Source of the DNA: Amycolatopsis bullii
GTDB lineage: Bacteria > Actinomycetota > Actinomycetes > Mycobacteriales > Pseudonocardiaceae
Direction of reading: 5' to 3'
DNA length: 64,000 bases
Assembly (NCBI RefSeq): GCF_014654205.1
Contig: NZ_BNAW01000031.1
Coordinates: forward strand, 32,232-96,231
The notes under the pieces: generated by a model
What the model saw: the letters and a program-made list of their open reading frames with translations, nothing else
Databases searched by the model: none
What the model was told of the DNA's origin: nothing
Program-made: the position numbers and the translations under genes
In this document: piece by piece, positions 55,441 through 63,732 of the stretch
How positions within the stretch are numbered: the stretch's first letter is position 1
Layout: each line of letters begins with the position of its first letter

Positions 55441-56148
55441 GTGACCGATCCCGTGTTCCTGATCACCGGTGCCTCCCGCGGCATCGGCGCCGCCACCGCC
55501 CGGCTCGCCGCCGAAGCCGGCTACCGCCTGGTCCTCGTCGCCCGCGACCAGACCCGCCTGAACGCCCTCGCCACCCGGCTGGGTGAGCCCGACCGGGTCT
55601 GGCCGGTCGCCTGCGACGTCACCGACTGGGCCCGGCTCAGCGGGCTCATCACCCGGGTGCGGGACACGTGGGGCCGGCTGGACGTCGTGTTCGCCAACGC
55701 CGGCGCCAGTGTGGTCACCTCGTTCCTCGGCCGCCACGGCGCGCCACCGGAGGAGTGGCGGGACATGGTGCTCGCCAACGTGTACGGCCCCGCCCTGACC
55801 GCCCGCGCCACCCTCCCGGCACTGGTCGACTCCGGCGGCCACCTGGTGCTGACCGGCTCGGCCGCGGGCCGCGGGGTGCGCCCGGGCAACCTGTACTCGG
55901 CGACGAAGTGGGCCGTCACCGGCCTGGCCCAGAACATCCGCGCCGAATGCGTCGGCACCGGCGTCCGCGTCACCCTGGTCCAGCCCGGGCTGGTGGACAC
56001 CGGCGGCATCCCTGCCGAACGCGCCCAGGACCCCAAACTCGACCCCGCCGACATCGCCCGCGCGGTGCTGTACGCGGTCGGCCAGCCGGCGACGGTGGAC
56101 GTGAACGAGATCCTCGTCCGCCCGGCCGGCCAGGACCCGTACCGCTGA
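55441..56148 (+). CDS. Short-chain dehydrogenase/reductase
   Basis: 235 residues, classical SDR. TGASRGIGAATA is the cofactor loop, FANAGAS the NNAG-like motif, LTGSAAGRG the catalytic Ser, and YSATKWAVTGL the Tyr and Lys. NAD(P)-dependent oxidoreduction of an alcohol or ketone is expected; the substrate is unknown. It starts with GTG 55441 and is convergent with the STAS gene. Confidence 0.92.
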   Translation: MTDPVFLITGASRGIGAATARLAAEAGYRLVLVARDQTRLNALATRLGEPDRVWPVACDVTDWARLSGLITRVRDTWGRLDVVFANAGASVVTSFLGRHGAPPEEWRDMVLANVYGPALTARATLPALVDSGGHLVLTGSAAGRGVRPGNLYSATKWAVTGLAQNIRAECVGTGVRVTLVQPGLVDTGGIPAERAQDPKLDPADIARAVLYAVGQPATVDVNEILVRPAGQDPYR

Positions 56149-56159
56149 CGGAGGTTCGC

Positions 56160-56513
56160 TCAGGAGTCGCGGCGCGCGCGGGAGCCGGCCGCTTCGCCGG
56201 TGAGGTACGCGGCCGTGCCGGTGCGGGCGAGCAGCCGCTCCAGCGCGGGTGGCCGGTGGTCCAGGTGCAGCCGGGCCCCGGCGTCGGTCACCACGCGGCG
56301 CAGCTTCATCAGCTCCGAGAGCCCCGACGAGTCGCAGAAGCCGAGTTCGCTGCAGTCCAGGTGGACCTCACGGACGCCGGGACGACCGGCGAGCCGGTGG
56401 GTGACCAGCCGCAGGAGGGTGCCGGTGGTCGCGAACTCGAGGTCGCCGGTGATCGTCACGCGGGCCCTGCCCTCCTCCGGGGCGGTCCACGTGCAGGTCA
56501 GCCCGGTGGTCAT
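56160..56513 (-). CDS. STAS-domain anti-sigma-factor antagonist (RsbV-like)
   Basis: 117 residues. STAS features: ARVTITGDLEFATTGTLLRLV and EVHLDCSELGFCDSSGLSELMKL, with Ser in DSSGL the expected phosphorylation site. Last gene of the four-gene partner-switching operon; its ATG overlaps the stop of the cobalamin-binding gene by four bases. It would be phosphorylated by the HATPase protein and dephosphorylated by the PP2C protein of the same operon. Confidence 0.9.
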   Translation of the reverse strand: MTTGLTCTWTAPEEGRARVTITGDLEFATTGTLLRLVTHRLAGRPGVREVHLDCSELGFCDSSGLSELMKLRRVVTDAGARLHLDHRPPALERLLARTGTAAYLTGEAAGSRARRDS

Positions 56514-57580
56514 GCCGGTTGCTCCGATCCGGCGGCCGGCTCCGCCAGGTGCGTGCGTGCGGTGCGGAGCATGCCGGTGGCCCGCGGGAAGTCGCGCAGC
56601 TCCGCCTCGAGCAGGTCGAGGGCCGGTCCCAGCGAGGCCGCCGGGACACCGCGCGCGGTCAGGATCCCGGCCGTCCAGCCCAGGAACCCGGTGAACAGCT
56701 CGCCGTCGCCGACGTAGAGGGCGGTGGCCAGGAATTCGACGATGTGCGCCAGGTCCTCGGCGGTGTACTGGCGCTGCAGGTCGGTGTAGGCCCGCATGGC
56801 CGGGATCCGCTCCTCCAGCCCGGCCAGCACCGTCTTCACCAGCCGGCCCGAGCTGCGCGTGACCAGCGTGTACTCCTGGTCGGCCAGGTGCGGCAGGTCG
56901 TCGAGCGGCTGGTGGGCGGTCTGCGGCCGGGGGAGCGGCTCGGCCAGCCGGTCGGCGGCCGCCCGCGCGTCCGGTGCCCACGCTTCGGCGCCCAGCAGCC
57001 GGGCGTACCGGCCGTCGGGCCCGAAGGCGGCGCCACCGGCGATGACCGGGGTCGCCGCGGCCTGGCACGCGGTGATCGTCGCGTGCGCGGTCGGCAGCCG
57101 GGTCGCCAGCGAGCCGGACAGCGCCACCGCGTCCGGGCCGGTCCGGTGCAGGTGGGCCACCAGGTGCGGGGCCGGCACCTGGGCGCCGAGGTAGTCGACG
57201 GTGAACCCGCGCAGCCGCAGCACCTCCGACAGCAGCCGGGCCGGCATCGCGTGCCACTCCCCGTCGACACAGGCGACGGTGATCCGGCCCCGGTGCGGCT
57301 CGGGCCGCTGCAGCACGTAGCCGAAGGTGGCGATGACACGGTCGTTGATCGCGGTCGCGGCGTGCTCCTGGGCGACGGTGAGGCGGTTCGCCGCCCACTC
57401 CGCGCCGACCCGCCGCTGCACCGCGCCGATCACGTCGAGCAGCACACTCTCCGGGGCGGTCCCGTCGCCGAGCGCCCGGACCACGATGTCGCCCGCGGCG
57501 TACTCGTCGCCGGTCGTGACGGCGTCCCACAGCCGTTCGGCGTGCTCGGCGACCGCGGTGGTGCGGGTGGCGGTGCTCAC
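56510..57580 (-). CDS. CarH/LitR-like adenosylcobalamin-binding sensor without DNA-binding domain
   Basis: 356 residues. The helical cap domain (about 10-90) contains Trp62 followed after nine residues by Glu72-His73 (EWAANRLTVAQEH), the Wx9EH signature of CarH-type photoreceptors. The cobalamin-binding Rossmann domain (about 98-225) has GEWHAMPARLLSEVLRLRGF with His110 as probable lower cobalt ligand, then VDYLGAQVP, ALSGSLATRLP and PVIAGGAAFGPDG. The rest (about 240-356) is an extra helical region. No MerR domain is present. GGGAGG precedes GTG 57580, which overlaps the phosphatase stop. It probably senses light or AdoCbl and controls the adjacent phosphatase/kinase pair. Confidence 0.85.
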   Translation of the reverse strand: MSTATRTTAVAEHAERLWDAVTTGDEYAAGDIVVRALGDGTAPESVLLDVIGAVQRRVGAEWAANRLTVAQEHAATAINDRVIATFGYVLQRPEPHRGRITVACVDGEWHAMPARLLSEVLRLRGFTVDYLGAQVPAPHLVAHLHRTGPDAVALSGSLATRLPTAHATITACQAAATPVIAGGAAFGPDGRYARLLGAEAWAPDARAAADRLAEPLPRPQTAHQPLDDLPHLADQEYTLVTRSSGRLVKTVLAGLEERIPAMRAYTDLQRQYTAEDLAHIVEFLATALYVGDGELFTGFLGWTAGILTARGVPAASLGPALDLLEAELRDFPRATGMLRTARTHLAEPAAGSEQPA

Positions 57581-59211
57581 GCGGTGTACCTCCCGGGCCC
57601 GTGGCCGCCGACCGCGGCCAGGTGCCTGCCCCGCGGCGCGGTGATCGCCAGCACGGCCATGTCGTCGTGGGTGCCGCGCCCGATCCACTGCGAGGCGAGC
57701 ATCTGGACGCGCTCGACGACGGCGTCGGCCGGCATGTTCGCGCACTCGGCCACGGCTTGCTTGAGCCGCTCTTCCCCGAACATGGCGTCCTCGAGTGGGC
57801 CGCCCTTCGCCTCGACGATCCCGTCGGTGTAGAGCAGGCAGGTCTCCCCGGGCTGCAGCGTGATGTCCGCGCTCGACGACTCGATCTCGGGCAGCACGCC
57901 GATCAGGGTGCCCTGGCTGTCGGCCTCCTCGACCCGGCCGTCGGCCCGCACGACCAGCGGCGGCGGGTGCCCCGCGCAGGTCACGCGCAGCCGGACGGTG
58001 GCGCCCTCCCGCCGCGCGGAGACCAGCACCAGGGTGACGTACCGGGCGTCGGTGTCGCCGCCGAGCGTGCGGTTCAGCAGGTCGAGCAGCCGGTGGTGGT
58101 CGTCGGCCATCGGCAGCAGCGCGCGCAGCGTGGTACGGATCTTGCCGGTCAGCACGGCCGCGTCCAGGCCCTTGCCGCAGACGTCGCCGAGCACGGCCAG
58201 CGACTCGTCGCCCTCGGCGGTGATCGCCGAATGGACGTCGTAGAAGTCGCCGCCGATCCGCTCTCCGTCGCGCGCCGGGCGGTAGCGGCCGGCGAATTCG
58301 ATGCCGCCGAGCTGTTCGAGGGTCGGCGGGAGCAGCTCGCGCATGAGCGTGTCGGTGATCGACGCCTGCAGCGCGAACACCCGTGCCGCCGACATGGCCG
58401 CGCCGGCGCGGGCCGCGAACAGCCGGGCGAAGAGCTCTTCGGAGTCGGTGAACGACGCCCGGTCGCCGCGGCGCAGCAGGACCAGCGCCCCGGCGGGGAC
58501 GCCGTGGCCGGGCAGCGGCGTCACGACGATCGAGCCGGCCGGGCCGAAGCCCGCCGGCAGCACCCACGACGGCGCGGCGTCGGGGTCGAGCCAGCGCGAG
58601 GGCACCGGCGGGAAACCCTGCAGCGCCTCGCCGAGGCCGGGCAGCTCGTCCGGGTCGACGTCCAGCGAGGCCCGGACCGGCTCGCCGCCGCGCACGCAGG
58701 AGACGGCCGGGAAGCTCGCGCCCGCGGCGGGCGCCAGCACGAAGGCGGCGTCGGCGAGGTGCTGCGCGGCCAGCCGGGCGGCGACCTCCATGCAGCGGTC
58801 CAGGTTGAGGGAGCCCAGCAACGCGGCCGAGGCGTCGCTGAGGAACGTCGTCCGTTCCTGCTCGCGGGCCAGTGCCTCGCGTGCCGTGCGGGCGTCGGTC
58901 TCGTCGAGGAGCCACCAGGTCACGGCGTCGCCGTGCGGGACCGGGTGCGCGGCGAAGCAGCGCTCACCGACCTCGCCGCGGACGACCTGGGCCGTGCCGC
59001 ACTCGTGCGCTTCGGCCAGCCAGCCCGCGATCGCGCCGTCCGCCCCGCGGCCGGCCCCGGCCGCGGGGAACAGCAGGCCGGCGGCGTCGTTGAGCGCGCG
59101 GATCGTGCCGGACCGGTCGACCACGACCGCCGCGGCCGGTGCGGCCGCCCAGCCCGCGGTGCCGTCGATCGCGACGGCGGGCGCGGGGTGCGCCGGATCA
59201 GCCACGGGCAC
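57577..59211 (-). CDS. PAS/GAF/PP2C serine phosphatase (RsbU/SpoIIE-like)
   Basis: 544 residues. PAS-like region about 18-110, GAF domain about 125-290 and SpoIIE/PP2C domain about 310-535. The metal-binding motifs are complete: GERIGGDFYDV, LGDVCGKGLDAAVL, LYTDGIVEA and GTHDDMAVLAI. It should dephosphorylate the STAS partner after a signal. The GTG start 59211 (or 59205) overlaps the end of the HATPase gene; its stop overlaps the cobalamin-sensor start. Confidence 0.92.
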   Translation of the reverse strand: MPVADPAHPAPAVAIDGTAGWAAAPAAAVVVDRSGTIRALNDAAGLLFPAAGAGRGADGAIAGWLAEAHECGTAQVVRGEVGERCFAAHPVPHGDAVTWWLLDETDARTAREALAREQERTTFLSDASAALLGSLNLDRCMEVAARLAAQHLADAAFVLAPAAGASFPAVSCVRGGEPVRASLDVDPDELPGLGEALQGFPPVPSRWLDPDAAPSWVLPAGFGPAGSIVVTPLPGHGVPAGALVLLRRGDRASFTDSEELFARLFAARAGAAMSAARVFALQASITDTLMRELLPPTLEQLGGIEFAGRYRPARDGERIGGDFYDVHSAITAEGDESLAVLGDVCGKGLDAAVLTGKIRTTLRALLPMADDHHRLLDLLNRTLGGDTDARYVTLVLVSARREGATVRLRVTCAGHPPPLVVRADGRVEEADSQGTLIGVLPEIESSSADITLQPGETCLLYTDGIVEAKGGPLEDAMFGEERLKQAVAECANMPADAVVERVQMLASQWIGRGTHDDMAVLAITAPRGRHLAAVGGHGPGRYTA

Positions 59212-59596
59212 CCGCGGGATCCGGGTCGGTGACCAGCTCGGCCCACAGCGTCTTCCCGCTGGGCCGGCGCAGCTGTCCCCAGGCCGCGGCGCAGCGTTCC
59301 ACCAGCAGGAGGCCGCGTCCGCCCTGGTCGGACGGCGCCCGGCGGCGGGCGGGCTCGCCCCCGCTGTCGTCGACCTCGATCCGCAGCTTGGCGGCGCCCG
59401 GCAGCAGGCGGACGTGGTAAGGCGCGCGGCCGTGGCGCAGCGCGTTCGACGTCAGCTCGTCCACCACCATGACCGCGGTGCCGACGAAGTTCGCCGGGAA
59501 GCCGCGCAGGACCGTCCGGACCCAGTGCCGGACCCGCGCCAGTTCGGAGAGCTCGGGAGAGATGCCGAGTTCGTGCCGGGCAAATCGGAGCTTCAC
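59198..59596 (-). CDS. HATPase serine kinase/anti-sigma factor (RsbW-like)
   Basis: 132 residues. N-box VVDELTSNALRHG, G1 IEVDDSGG and G2 GGRGLLLVERCA define the GHKL fold. GTG 59596 has an ideal AAGGAGG five bases upstream; a longer form from 59692 is possible but has a low-complexity N-terminus. First gene of the minus-strand partner-switching operon. No sigma-factor gene is adjacent. Confidence 0.87.
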   Translation of the reverse strand: MKLRFARHELGISPELSELARVRHWVRTVLRGFPANFVGTAVMVVDELTSNALRHGRAPYHVRLLPGAAKLRIEVDDSGGEPARRRAPSDQGGRGLLLVERCAAAWGQLRRPSGKTLWAELVTDPDPAGARG

Positions 59597-59891
59597 GTCC
59601 GCCTCCTTCGCCGTGCCGGCCCCCGCGGGGAGGCCCTCCCCTTCTTCATGCCCGGAACCGGGCTCGCCGACACGGGTGTCCGAGGATGTCATGCGACACC
59701 CCGGGGGAGGAGGTCTCCGGAGCCGGGCGCGTCGGACGGCCGGCCATCACGAGAGTGCCGCTGCCGGGGCCGCGCTGCGTCGGTGGTCATCGAAAGCTCC
59801 AGGAGGGGGACGGGAGGGCGCGGGCTGGCGGCTCAACCCGTTCCGGACGCAATCTACCAGCGCTGTCGACCCCGGGCAGCTCGGTGCCCCC

Positions 59892-61058
59892 TCACCGTCC
59901 TTTAAGGACTTTCTCCGGCGGCGCGGGCGCCGGCGCCGGTTCCGCGGCCGCCGCGGGCACCACGGCGGCGTTCACCGTGCGCGTCAGCCGTTCGTAGGGC
60001 GCCCGGTGTTCGTCGTCGAGCAGCACCGCCAGCGGCGTCCAGACGCCCACGACGAACACCGACGCGGCGAGCGCGACCGGCAGGAGCAGCTGTTCGGGGT
60101 GGTGCGCCAGGTCCCAGCGGTCCAGGTCCAGCAGCAGCCAGGTGAGCCACAGCGGCGAAAGCAGGACGCCGTTGCGGACCAGCAGCGCGACCGGCCCGGC
60201 CCGCCGCCCGCCGCGGCGGGTCACCCGCAGCAGCATCGCGCGCTTGCCGGGCGTCGACCCGGTGACGGCGGGCAGCACCACGAACCACACGAGGGCGAGG
60301 ATGACGATCGGGGTGTCGCGGTGGCGCAGGTCCTCGCCGAACAGCGTCAGCAGGCCGAAGAGGAACCCGAGCAGCGCGGCGAACCCGAGCAGGTCGGTGG
60401 CCAGCGCGAACAGCCGTCGGGTGAAGGTGACCTTCGCGGCGTAGCGGCGCCGGTCGTGCTCGGGTTCCGGCGACGGGAGGAGCCGCCCGAGCGGGCCGGC
60501 CACCAGCCAGCCCGCGACGACGCCGGCGGTGTTGAGCAGCAGGTCGTCGACGCTGAAGAGCCGGTACGGGCACGGGTAGAGGAACCACAGGCCGGTCAGC
60601 TGCGTCAGCTCGAAGAACAGCGACACGCCGAAGCCGACGAGCGTGGCGGGCAGCAGCCGCATCCGCTGGGCGTAGCGGACGTAAAAGCCCAGCGGCGCCA
60701 GCATCACGACGTTGAGCGCGGTGGTCCAGACCGCCGGGTTGTGCAGCAGCGCGCCGGGGCTCCAGTGGCCGCGGGCCCGCTGCGAAACCACCTCGACGAA
60801 GTAGAACGGCCGCAGCTGCGGGGAACTGGCGTAGGTGTGGCCCGCGCAGTACGCCGGGTCGGCGGGCAGCGGCAGCACCGTCTGCGTCGCGATCGCGAGC
60901 AGGTAGAACAGGAACGTGTAGAAGACGAACGTCGGCCACCCGCCGGCGCGGCCGCGACGGCGGTAGCTGACGAAGGCGGCCGGGAGCATCACGGCCAGCA
61001 CGACGAGCGGGAACAGGAGCAGGGCGGTCCGGACGGGGACGAGGTAGGTGGCGACCAC
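59892..61058 (-). CDS. VanZ/RDD-domain fusion membrane protein
   Basis: 388 residues. The first part (about 1-195) is a VanZ-like domain with four to five helices and LNVVMLAPLGFYVRY, VSLFFELTQ and SVDDLLLNTAGVVAGWL; the second part (about 215-350) is an RDD domain with three helices and GSTPGKRAMLLRV. Low-complexity Pro/Ala tail. VanZ proteins are linked with teicoplanin resistance and RDD proteins with ion transport; no specific role can be assigned. Confidence 0.88.
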   Translation of the reverse strand: MVATYLVPVRTALLLFPLVVLAVMLPAAFVSYRRRGRAGGWPTFVFYTFLFYLLAIATQTVLPLPADPAYCAGHTYASSPQLRPFYFVEVVSQRARGHWSPGALLHNPAVWTTALNVVMLAPLGFYVRYAQRMRLLPATLVGFGVSLFFELTQLTGLWFLYPCPYRLFSVDDLLLNTAGVVAGWLVAGPLGRLLPSPEPEHDRRRYAAKVTFTRRLFALATDLLGFAALLGFLFGLLTLFGEDLRHRDTPIVILALVWFVVLPAVTGSTPGKRAMLLRVTRRGGRRAGPVALLVRNGVLLSPLWLTWLLLDLDRWDLAHHPEQLLLPVALAASVFVVGVWTPLAVLLDDEHRAPYERLTRTVNAAVVPAAAAEPAPAPAPPEKVLKGR

Positions 61059-61132
61059 GGAGCCGGTGGTACCCAGCCGCGGGGGCGGCGAAGCGCGCTT
61101 CCCCCGGACGGCTGGGATTCACCGGCGGCGGC

Positions 61133-61327
61133 TCACTGCGGCGGCGCGTCCTGCCCGCCACCACCCTGCTTGTGCAGGAACTCCTTCGCCTTCTCCGAGC
61201 CCTGGTCGATCTTGTCGGAGTGCTGGCCGAAGCGCTGCTTGGCCGCCTCGGCGGCCTTGTCGACGCCCTGGTCGGCCTGATCCGGGTGCTGGCCGAGCGC
61301 TTCCTTCGCCTTGTCGAACAAATTCAT
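61133..61327 (-). CDS. MT0933/Rv0909-type antitoxin-like protein
   Basis: 64 residues, highly charged and helical: MNLFDKAKEALGQHPDQADQ begins a pattern of two DKA/SDKIDQ repeats as in the PF14013 antitoxin family (Rv0909). GGAGGT lies four bases before ATG 61327. The usual cognate toxin (Rv0910-like SRPBCC protein) is not next to it. Confidence 0.82.
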   Translation of the reverse strand: MNLFDKAKEALGQHPDQADQGVDKAAEAAKQRFGQHSDKIDQGSEKAKEFLHKQGGGGQDAPPQ

Positions 61328-61655
61328 CGTGACCTCCGGCCGGGATTCGATCTTCGGACACCCCGAGGAGAACACCGGGGATCCGGGCGCGCAACGCTTC
61401 TTCCCCTGTGCCGGGGATTTCGGGTGTTCCCGCGGGTGAATGCCGGGAGTGCGGGGTTTGGGGCGGACCCGTCCGGGTAGCAGTGGTTCCTTTTCGGGGG
61501 CCGGGCGGCCGATCGTCCGGATCGTCCCGCCGGGCCGCCCGGTGCCGGGGGCCCGCTTGAACCGCGCGCCGCGCCGGCCCGTATATCGGGTGACGATCGC
61601 CGCCCGGCCGCACGGGACGGCGGTCACCACCGCGCACCACGACGTGAGGCTCGCC

Positions 61656-63368
61656 ATGGTTGGAAACATCGGTCTGCCGCTGGCGCGGCGCGCCCGCCGC
61701 ACCCCGGGGCCGGCGACGGCCCTGCCCGACTTCGGGCTGCCCCGGCCCGGGCGGCGGCGCCACGTCGCCGCGAGCCGGGTGCTCACCGGCCTGGCCGCGC
61801 TGCTCGTGCTGTTCGCGCTGCTCGCCCCGGACGACCTCAGCTCGTTCTCCGCCGCGAACCTGATGCGCGTGCCGGTGGAGGGGCTCGTCATCGGCGCGTT
61901 CCTGCTGGTCCTGCCGCCACGGGCCCGCCGCGTCGCCGCCGTGCTCGCCGGGCTGGGGCTCGGGCTGCTCACCCTGCTGAAGGCCCTCGACACCGGCTTC
62001 TACGCGACTCTCGAGAAGCCGTTCGACCCGATCTACGACTGGAGCTTCTTCCACGCCGGCGTCGAGTTCCTCGCCGGGCAGATCGGGGACGCGGCCACCA
62101 TCGCCGCGCTGATCGGCGCCGGCCTGCTCGCGGTGGCCGTCGTGGTGCTCATGGTGCTGGCGATGCTGCGGCTGAGCCGGATCGCGGCCGGGCGGCGGAC
62201 CGGCGCGACCCGGGTCGTGGCCGTCCTCGCCGTGGTCTGGATCGTCTCTTCGGTGTTCGGCGTCGAGCTCGCGCCGGGGCAGCCGGTCGCCGCGCAGAGC
62301 GCCGCCGCGCTGGCCTACGGCGACCTGCGTCAGGTCGGCGCCGACCTGCGGGACCAGCGGCCGTTCGGGGAAGTGGCCGCCGAAGACGCGTTCCGGGCCA
62401 CCCCGGGCGCGCAGCTGCTGAACGGGCTGCGCGGCAAGAACGTCGTGCTCACGTTCGTGGAGAGCTACGGCCGGGTCGCGCTCGACGACCCGGTCATCGA
62501 GGCGAAGATCGGCCCGACGCTCGACGCGGGCACGGCCGAGCTGCGCGCGGCGGGCATCGGCGCGAAGAGCGCGTTCCTGTCGTCCTCGACGTTCGGCGGC
62601 GGCAGCTGGCTGGCGCACTCGACGGTGCAGTCGGGGATGTGGATCGACAACCAGCAGCGGTACAACGACTTGCTCGCCAGTGACCGGCTGACCCTCGGCG
62701 GGGCGTTCCAGCGGGCGGGCTGGCGGACGGTCTGGGACGTCCCGGCGCACACGAAGGACTGGCCGGAGGGGCAGAAGTTCTACCACCCGGACGCCTACTA
62801 CGACGCCCGTTCCATCGGCTACCACGGGCCGGGCTACGCCTACGCCACCATGCCCGACCAGTTCTCGCTCTCGATGCTGCAGCGCAAGGAGCTGGCGAAC
62901 GCCTCGCCGCAGCGTCCGGTGATGGCGGAGGTCGACCTCGTCTCCAGCCACGCACCGTGGTCGCCGCGGCCCTGGCTGGTCGACTGGAACCAGGTCGGCG
63001 ACGGCTCAGTGTTCAACCCCCAGCCCGCGGCGGGCGAAGCGCCGGAGTCGGTCTGGAAGGACCCGGAGAAGATCCGCGAGGCCTACCGCGACGCGACGGA
63101 CTACTCGCTGAAGACGGTGATCTCGTTCGTCAAGCAGTACGGCGACGAGAACACGGTCCTGGTGTTCCTCGGTGACCACCAGCCGCCGGTGGTCACCCCG
63201 CAGGGCGCGGTCCACGACGTGCCGATCACGATCGTGGCCAAGGACCCGAAGGTCCTCGACCGGATCGCCGGCTGGGGCTGGCAGGACGGCCTGCACCCGG
63301 GGGCCGGGGCGCCGATCTGGAAGATGGACTCCTTCCGCGACCGCTTCCTGAACGCCTTCGCCCGCTGA
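61656..63368 (+). CDS. LTA-synthase-like sulfatase/alkaline-phosphatase-superfamily membrane protein
   Basis: 570 residues. Four to five membrane helices (about 40-220) lead into an extracellular phosphotransferase domain (about 265-565): NVVLTFVESYGR, SSSTFGGGSWLAHSTVQSGMW, DLVSSHAPW and TVLVFLGDHQPP. The Thr/Ser nucleophile region aligns with STFGG. Such enzymes move phospho-groups (for example glycerol phosphate) onto wall polymers or lipids. ATG 61656 is preceded by GAGG. The intergenic 61328-61655 holds a 10-bp hairpin (61501-61510 with 61533-61542) and nothing else I can identify. Confidence 0.85.
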   Translation: MVGNIGLPLARRARRTPGPATALPDFGLPRPGRRRHVAASRVLTGLAALLVLFALLAPDDLSSFSAANLMRVPVEGLVIGAFLLVLPPRARRVAAVLAGLGLGLLTLLKALDTGFYATLEKPFDPIYDWSFFHAGVEFLAGQIGDAATIAALIGAGLLAVAVVVLMVLAMLRLSRIAAGRRTGATRVVAVLAVVWIVSSVFGVELAPGQPVAAQSAAALAYGDLRQVGADLRDQRPFGEVAAEDAFRATPGAQLLNGLRGKNVVLTFVESYGRVALDDPVIEAKIGPTLDAGTAELRAAGIGAKSAFLSSSTFGGGSWLAHSTVQSGMWIDNQQRYNDLLASDRLTLGGAFQRAGWRTVWDVPAHTKDWPEGQKFYHPDAYYDARSIGYHGPGYAYATMPDQFSLSMLQRKELANASPQRPVMAEVDLVSSHAPWSPRPWLVDWNQVGDGSVFNPQPAAGEAPESVWKDPEKIREAYRDATDYSLKTVISFVKQYGDENTVLVFLGDHQPPVVTPQGAVHDVPITIVAKDPKVLDRIAGWGWQDGLHPGAGAPIWKMDSFRDRFLNAFAR

Positions 63369-63451
63369 CCGTCCTCTTCGGACGGTCCGGCCCCCGCGCC
63401 GGGCGAGCGCGCCGGCGCGTCAAGGGACGACCGGGCACGTCCGGTGCCCGG
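63367..63451 (+). terminator. Two successive terminator-like hairpins
   Basis: GACCGTCC/GGACGGTC (63367-63374 with 63380-63387, 5-nt loop) overlaps the stop codon, and CCGGGCAC/GTGCCCGG (63431-63438 with 63444-63451, 5-nt loop) follows. The remaining 63452-63732 has no other recognisable element apart from the palindrome TCCACAGTGGA at 63610. Confidence 0.5.
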
Positions 63452-63732
63452 CAGACTCCCGTTCGGTCCGCCGCCGGTGGGAACGTGTTCTACTTGGTTC
63501 AGACCTTTCCGCAATGCCGCGAAGGCCAGGTGACGGCGCGGCCGGCCGGTGGCCGGTTCGCGCCCTCCGTCATGCGCGGGAAAGCCTGTCGGGCAAGAGC
63601 AAAAGAAACTCCACAGTGGACTCGAAGCCGGGAATTCCGGACAGAAGACCGGACAAATCTGGACCGGGCGCGGACCTCGACCGCACACTCGGCGGACGGT
63701 GTGTTTCTTTCCCCGGCCTTGGAGGAGTTCCC

